Below are positions 58,901-64,000 of a stretch of 64,000 nucleotides of DNA, one piece after another. Both the position numbers and the translations under genes were made by a program. How positions within the stretch are numbered: the first letter of the stretch is position 1; each line of letters begins with the position of its first letter. A model generated the notes under the pieces. The model was not told the origin of the DNA and searched no databases. It saw nothing but the letters and a program-made list of their open reading frames with translations. The stretch comes from Medakamo hakoo (lineage: Eukaryota; Chlorophyta; Trebouxiophyceae; Coccomyxaceae): the NCBI GenBank assembly GCA_026636295.1, contig CP089454.1, positions 930,001 to 994,000 of the forward strand, given 5' to 3'.

Positions 58901-61851
58901 CGCGCAGCAGCGCGCCCGCAATCACGGCCAGCCACCACGCCGGCTTCTCCGCCGTCACGTGCGCGGCGATGCGCGCGTCCAGCCAGCCCGTGTGCACCTC
59001 GTTCGCCACAAAGGCCCGGTCCTGGATCATCTCGACGGCGTAGTCGACGATGTTGCGGATCTCGCCCCGGATCTTGACTTCCTTGAGCGCGACGACCATC
59101 GCGCGAATCGCGGCCTCCCGGCTCTCGCCCTTGGCGAACAGGTGCCCAAACTGGGAGTCGGAGAACTCGTGGATGCCGCCGCCCGACTTGACGGAGAAGT
59201 AGCCCCACACGTCCGGGCTCGTGCGGAAGGACAGCTCGTCGATGGCGCCGCACGTGGGCTTGAAGCCGGCGTTGGCGTCCTCGGACGTCACGCGCACCGC
59301 GACGACGTGGCCGGACGGCTTGACCTGGGGGACGGCCTCGAAGTCGATGGGGGACGAGCCGGCCGGGTCCTGGCCGTGCAGCCGCCGGATGTCCGGGATG
59401 CGGTGGAGCGGGACGCCCATGCCGACCAGCAGCTGGACGGACGGGATGTTGACGCCGGAAATCCATTCGGTGACCGGGTGTTCCACCTGGAGGCGCGGGT
59501 TGAGCTCCAGGAAATAAAACTCGCCGCTCTCCAGGGCGTACAGGTACTCGACCGTCGCGGCGCCCACGTACCCGACGGCGCGGGCCAGGGCGCGGGCGCA
59601 CGCCTCCATTTTCGCCAGTTTTTCGGGGGGCGCCTTGGTGACGGGCCCTTCCTCCACGATCTTCTGGTGGCGGCGCTGGACGGAGCAGTCGCGGGAGAAG
59701 ACGGACGTGACGCCGCCGTGCGCGTCGCAGACCAGCTGGACTTCCAGGTGGCGGGAGGTCGGGGCCAGCTTCATGGCGAAGATGGGCGAGCCGGGCACCT
59801 CGCCCTGGACGGCGCGGAACGCGGCCTTGACGTCCGCCTCGCCCGCCACCTTGCGGATGCCCTTGCCGCCGCCGCCCCACGACGCCTTGAGCATGACGGG
59901 GTAGCCGATGGCCGCGCACGCCGCGGCCGCCTGGTCCGCGGTGTGGATGCAGGCCTTGTCGTAGACGTCGGCGGGGATGACGCCGCCGCACGACGCAAAG
60001 TCGACGGCCACGCCCGTCCCGGACCAGGGGATGGTGGGCACGCCGGCCGCCTGGGCCAGGATGGTCGACCCGATCTTGTCGCCCAGGGCCGCCATGGCGG
60101 CCGCGCCGGGGCCCAGGAACCGGATGCCGGCCGCGGTCTCGGCCAGGGCCGTGGGCAGCTCGGGCTTCTCCGACGCGTGGCCCCACCCGGGCCAGACCGC
60201 GTCCACGTTGGCCCGGTCCGCCACCTGGACGATGAGCGGCACGTTGGCGTAGTTGTTGTTGTTGGAGCCGCCCGGCACCTCCACAAACTGGTCGGCCATG
60301 CGCACGTGCTCCGCGTCCGCCGCCAAGTCCTCGGGCGTGGCCATCGCGACGATCGCGACCGCGCGGTCGTTGCCAAACGTCTTGTACGCCCAGGACCGGA
60401 TGGACCGCATGAACTTGACGGCGGCCAGGCCGTTGTTGGCGACGAGGACGCTGTGCGGTGTTTGGGGGGGACGGGTGGGGTGGGGTGAGGGGAGGGGAGG
60501 GGGTTGGCGTGGGTGTGCGGGGACGTGTGGGCGTCAGTGTGTTGGAGGAAGGTGGTTGGACCGCCGACAGCGCACGGCGCGCGCCCGCGCCCGCGCCCCT
60601 CTCCCCCCTCCCCACCCATCCCCCCTCAAACAACCCTCTCACCTGTGGATGGCCTTGTCGCCGCCCAGCTCCCTGACTTTGGCTTCAACCTGGGAGTTGA
60701 GGGATGGGACGCGCTTGGGGACGCCCATCTTCAGCGGGTTGGAGCCTTGCCTGTTTGTTTGTTGGATGGGATGGGATGGGATGGTCCAGAGGGGGAGGGG
60801 GGGGGGGGCAGGGGACAGGGGTGTGAGTGGTTTTCTGCACACTAAACGGCGCCGCCGACACCGAAGGACGGCGGCGGCAATGCCCGCTCCACGCCAGGGA
60901 GGTGGTGCCATGGGCCCTATGCCCAGTCAGATTGGCCGGCGCGTGTCGTGGCGCCGCCGCGGCGGGCGGCGGGCGGGTGCAGAAGCCGCGCGCGCTCAGC
61001 CCATCTTTTTCGTTTCGGCTTGGGGAGGCTCGACCATCCAACACCGGGCGGAAAAAGTGGCGGCGGCGGCGGGTTTTCGCCCCTCCCGAAACGGCTGCGA
61101 CGCCCGCGGGAGGCCACGCGATCGTGTGCGGCCCGCCTGAGGGCGGCCGCGGGCGCCGGCCCTCCCCCAGGCGGAGTGGGAGGCGGGCCAGAGGTCGAGC
61201 GGGTTGGTGGAAAAAACTCCCTCCCACACGGGGCGGGCAGTCCAAGGAAACGCGCGCGCCAGGGCCGTGGCCCTGGTCGCGCCCGCTCGTTCTATGCACA
61301 CATGCATGGAACCAGCCCCAGTGCGCCCTCCCAGCCGGGCGGTGCATCGAGGGACGGTCGTGGAGGGCGGGCCGGCCCGGCGCAAAGGCGCGTGAATGGC
61401 AGGCACCGCGCCGCAACGTGGCTCTTCGCCAAGACGGCGCGGGCCGGGCCACACGCCCGCTGCGCCAATCCCATTCCTCTCTAGGTCGCAGGCCCAAACA
61501 CCCAAGTGTCGTCCAGGGTGGGCAGGAAGAGGAGGGGAGCCTCCCCCGCCGCCGCCGCGGCCTCTCCAGTGACGGCCGGTCGCGCACCGCGCACTCGCGG
61601 CCACGATTCAGCACCCCAGCTCCCTTTCGCGGTTCGCGCCGCGCCCGCTTCCCCCCCACCCCACCCCTTCCTTCCACGACGCACCGCGACAGGTCGCTCA
61701 GGCTGTTGGTCCGCTTGGTCATGGACGGCAGGCGGCCCTCCAGGAAAGACCCGCCGCGCGGCAGGCCGCCGGCCGAGGAGGGCGGCGCGGGCGGCGCCGC
61801 GCCGTTGGGCGCGGGCGAGCCCGCGTTGGCAAACGGCGTCGGCTGCTGCAT
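52992..61851 (-). CDS. ACC1: Homomeric (multidomain) acetyl-CoA carboxylase
   Basis: Three exons, complement(52992..60450, 60643..60750, 61685..61851), encode 2577 aa. Exon 3 alone is 7459 nt; the introns are 192 and 934 bp, both phase 2. The splice-joined segment GGDKAIHSVLVANNGLAAVK is the conserved start of the biotin carboxylase domain. PGGSNNNNYANVPLI, KASWGGGGKGIRKV (ATP loop) and EVQLVCDAHG follow. The biotin lysine is K772 in EIEVMKMLMPL. A long central region precedes the carboxyltransferase halves (VANDITFNSGAFG, LGRDVYSSHMQLGG, GWARTVVTGRARLGG, LANWRGFSGGQRDLF). It carboxylates acetyl-CoA to malonyl-CoA. No transit peptide is apparent (MQQPTPFANAG), so a cytosolic enzyme supplying elongation and secondary pathways is likely. 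It is somewhat longer than the plant/yeast enzymes (about 2250 aa) because of Ala/Gly loops. Confidence 0.96.
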
Positions 61852-62264
61852 TGGTGCGTGCAGGCGGGCGGGCCGCGTGTGCGCGCGCGCAGTGGGGAGG
61901 TGTGTGGTGGTGTGGTGTGGTGTGCGTGTGTCAGCGGCGCGAGAGGGAGCAGAGTCGCTTCTCCCCGCCGGCGAAAGAAAAAAGGGAGTGAAGGAGCGAG
62001 AGCGCGCTAGCGCTGCCTGCAACCCACACCCCCTTCTGCGTCTCTCACTCCGGCTCAGTCATCCATCCTCTCCGTTTCTTTTGTTATTTTTCTTACACAG
62101 GCGAAGCATTTTCACACACACACGCACGCACACACGCCTCCTTCATGCGTGCATCGATGCTCGAAACGAGAGAGAGAAAGAGAAAAAAGGCTCTCCCATT
62201 CGGAGGGAGAAGAGGAAAAAAAAAACTGCTGCGACCCACCCACCTCCCCACTCCCACTCATTTT
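61852..62264. other. Intergenic region upstream of ACC
   Basis: 413 bp between the carboxylase start and the stop of the unknown coiled-coil gene, both on the minus strand. Short GT-rich (61890-61930) and CA-rich (62115-62140) stretches occur. No gene is seen. It holds the ACC promoter. Confidence 0.5.
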
Positions 62265-63008
62265 TCACGCTTCCGTGCCCTGCATGCGCCGGGCTGCCAG
62301 CGTCAGTAAATCCACGAGCGCGGCAGCGGCGTTGCCGCCGTTGACGGCCAGGGCGGCCGCCGCCACGGCTTCGGCCTGGACCAGCTCCGTCGGCGACGCG
62401 CCGGCGGTGCCGTGCGCGCCGCCGCCACCGCACGCGCCGCCGCAGGCGGCCGCGCCCGGGCACGTGCCAGCAGTCCCAGGAGGCGGGGCCAGGCCTAGAG
62501 CGCCTTTGTGTGGGGCCAGGGCCGCCAGGGCGGCGCCCAGGGAACGGGCGTCCGCCGCCGCGGCAGCGGCAACAGACGCGGCGACAGCCAAGTCCGTGCG
62601 CAGGGCCGCGTTGCGGGCGCGCAGCACGGCGACTTCGGCCTCGCTGACGGGCCCGCCGAACGGGCTGGGCGCGCCGTCGTCGGCGTCCTCCGCGTCGACG
62701 GACGCCGGCCAGGAACCCGGCGTGGGTTGGTGGTGGTGGTGGTCGCGGGCGTGTGGCCCGCCGCCGCCCCCACTCCCCAGCCGCTGCTGCCCTTCTTCCC
62801 AAGGCGACGCGCTCGTGCCGGGATCGGCGGAGCCCGTGGCCGCCGTGGGCAGCGTGGACGTGGGCGCGGCCGCGCCGTCCAGGGAGGGACGGGCGGGCCA
62901 GGCGTCCGGGCCTGGTGGCGGCGAGGCGGAGAGGGGCCCGGCCGGGCCGCCGCGGGCTGCGGCGGCGGCCGTCGTGGGTGGGATGGAAGGGAGGCCGGGC
63001 GCGTCCAT
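62265..63008 (-). CDS. Hypothetical protein with short coiled coil
   Basis: Single exon, 247 aa from the ATG at 63008. The frame stays open upstream, so an earlier start or exon cannot be excluded. The N-terminal 120 residues are Pro/Ser/Gly-rich. EAEVAVLRARNAALRTDLAV begins a predicted coiled coil of about 45 residues. A small Cys/Gly-rich patch (CPGAAACGGACGGGG) and a C-terminal helix with ALVDLLTLAARRM follow. I do not recognise the family. The coiled-coil onset and helical C-terminus argue for a real protein, but composition bias keeps confidence modest. Confidence 0.5.
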   Translation of the reverse strand: MDAPGLPSIPPTTAAAAARGGPAGPLSASPPPGPDAWPARPSLDGAAAPTSTLPTAATGSADPGTSASPWEEGQQRLGSGGGGGPHARDHHHHQPTPGSWPASVDAEDADDGAPSPFGGPVSEAEVAVLRARNAALRTDLAVAASVAAAAAADARSLGAALAALAPHKGALGLAPPPGTAGTCPGAAACGGACGGGGAHGTAGASPTELVQAEAVAAAALAVNGGNAAAALVDLLTLAARRMQGTEA

Positions 63009-63788
63009 GGTCGTGCTCAGCGCTCTTGCAGAGGTGGGGTGCGTCGGCGGTGCTGTTGGAGGCGTGGTTGTGGCGGGACGACGCTGTGTGAGAAAAAAAA
63101 AAGTGCGGCTAGAGCGAGCGCGGCGAGCGGCGCGGCGGCGCGCGGCGCGCCAAGGTCTGCCCCCAGGGGCTCGCGCCACGGCCTGCCGCGCCCTCTGGGC
63201 TTGCCACGCCCTCCACCCAGGCGCGTCAAAAACGCCAGGCTTCAGCTCTGCGAGGCCGCGGAGGCCGTCGTCTGGCAGGTGCCGTGCCGCCGCGTCGAAA
63301 TGCCTTTTTCTCGGAGAGAGCGAAGAGGAATGGCAGTGGCGGCGAGGGGGAGAGGCGCACGGCGGGGGCGCGCATGACGCCCCACAGTCGCCGCCTCGCG
63401 TGCTGCGTGTGCACCACAGAGAGCAAGCCTGCCTATCGAAGGCGAAGAATGCAACGCCCCGGGCCCTGGCCTGGCCTGGGCCCGGCGAAACGGGGGGGGC
63501 CTTGGCGGCGCATGGCTGGGCGCGCCGCGCCGCACTCGCTCTTCCCGCCCTCACGTCGCCGCTGTCTCGCTTTGCCGGTCCACTGACGCTCCGTGCACCA
63601 AGCCCTGCGCACCTAGTAGAGCCTCCGTGGGGTGTGGGAGCGGGTGAGTGAGGAAGCCCACGTCCTGCTTGCTCCTTAAGAAGAAAACGAGGGAGAGAGC
63701 AAGCTCCGCCGCAATAGCTCTCTGCGACTGCCGAGCACTCGCCGCGGCCTCACTCCCCCCTTTCCCTTTTATTTCCGTCCGCCTGACG
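63009..63788. other. Divergent intergenic region
   Basis: 780 bp separate the unknown coiled-coil gene (leftward) from the deneddylase gene (rightward). It has an A-run near 63095 and otherwise GC-rich sequence. No supportable gene or RNA is seen. Promoters of both neighbours are expected. Confidence 0.5.
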
Positions 63789-64000
63789 ATGCCCGCCCTC
63801 CTCACCTGGGGCGACGTCACCCTCCGCGACACTGATGTCGCTCTCTTAGAGCCTGGGCAATGGTTGAACGACCAGGTGCGTGGTGTCGGTGAGCGCGGCG
63901 CGTTTTTTTTGCCTCTATTGTCCTTGCCTCCAAACTCAACTCCCCCCTGCCTCCCACTCCACTCCACAGCTCCTCGACTTTTACGCGGAAGCTCTCCGCC
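63789..64000 (+). CDS. SENP8: SENP8/DEN1-type Ulp1 cysteine protease (deneddylase), 3'-partial
   Basis: Exon 1 is 63789..63875 (29 codons), then a 94-bp phase-0 intron, then exon 2 from 63970, which runs off the window. The start MPALLTWGDVTLRDTDVALL, then LEPGQWLND and, after the junction, QLLDFYAEAL aligns with the N-terminus of SENP8/NEDP1 (Y-x-D-x-L-L-R-x-x-D-V-x-L-L, then P-x-W-L-N-D). That enzyme processes the ubiquitin-like protein NEDD8/RUB1 and removes it from cullins. The catalytic His-Asp-Cys residues lie outside the window. Identification rests on 40 residues. Confidence 0.78.
   Translation, partial: MPALLTWGDVTLRDTDVALLEPGQWLNDQVRGVGERGAFFLPLLSLPPNSTPPCLPLHSTAPRLLRGSSP

Noticed and set aside
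53313-60488. A 7.2-kb open frame on the plus strand opposite acetyl-CoA carboxylase
   Set aside because: It is a by-product of extreme GC at third codon positions. Its translation is Arg/Gly/Val-rich with no family motif, while the opposite strand encodes a textbook carboxylase.
1-64000. Search by eye for tRNA, rRNA, transposons, LTR elements and virus-derived genes
   Set aside because: No tRNA T-arm motif, reverse transcriptase, integrase, transposase, capsid or long terminal repeats were recognised. A covariance-model or repeat-library scan was not possible here.

Overview
This is a gene-dense, very GC-rich piece of a eukaryotic nuclear chromosome. The genes carry short spliceosomal introns, mostly about 95-490 bp, with GTGAGT or GTGCGT donors and CAG acceptors. 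Several predicted proteins look green-lineage. Examples are an S-adenosylmethionine decarboxylase with plant-type motifs, an ERD2-like protein of the plant type, a PurF with a transit-peptide-like N-terminus, a TIM17 with a long C-terminal tail, and an octotricopeptide-like RAP protein. A TGTAA element follows several stop codons. A small free-living green alga (chlorophyte or prasinodermophyte-like) fits best. No photosynthesis gene is present, so this assignment is an inference. I see no transposon, virus copy, CRISPR array, tRNA or rRNA.

Layout. 0-6.3 kb: an unrecognised protein open at the left edge; a sterol C4-demethylation dehydrogenase whose start codon lies inside the end of a small PET100-like gene; a TBL2-like WD40 protein; an AMPK-gamma/SNF4-like CBS protein. 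6.7-17.1 kb: a large family X DNA polymerase, WDR26/GID7, a bZIP factor, TIM17 and an amidohydrolase. 17.3-25.1 kb: ARMC8/GID5, a MORN protein, a DJ-1/Hsp31-like protein and a MATE transporter. 26-35 kb: an OPR/RAP organellar RNA-binding protein, L-2-hydroxyglutarate dehydrogenase, dephospho-CoA kinase, a membrane-less MRS2-like protein and HMG-CoA lyase. 35.6-39.5 kb: a bifunctional S-adenosylmethionine decarboxylase/ornithine decarboxylase. 40.6-46.8 kb: F-box, LYR-motif, universal stress, lysine-methyltransferase-like, ERD2-like and short mTERF-like genes. 46.8-61.9 kb: Gemin5-like, PurF and a giant homomeric acetyl-CoA carboxylase. 62.3-64 kb: an unknown coiled-coil protein and the first exons of a SENP8/DEN1-type deneddylase.

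The two most notable items are these. (1) An overlapping two-gene transcription unit (PET100-like then 3beta-HSD) has no AUG between the two start codons. The upstream start has a weak context and the downstream one a strong context, which fits leaky scanning. (2) A single polypeptide carries both decarboxylases of polyamine synthesis, an arrangement best known from malaria parasites. Two subunits of the GID/CTLH ubiquitin ligase (WDR26 and ARMC8) also lie within 10 kb.

Most genes are single-copy housekeeping genes on either strand. Divergent spacers are as short as 112 bp and convergent gaps as short as 25 bp. All exon boundaries were deduced by eye from splice consensus, codon phase and family conservation. 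No transcript data were available.
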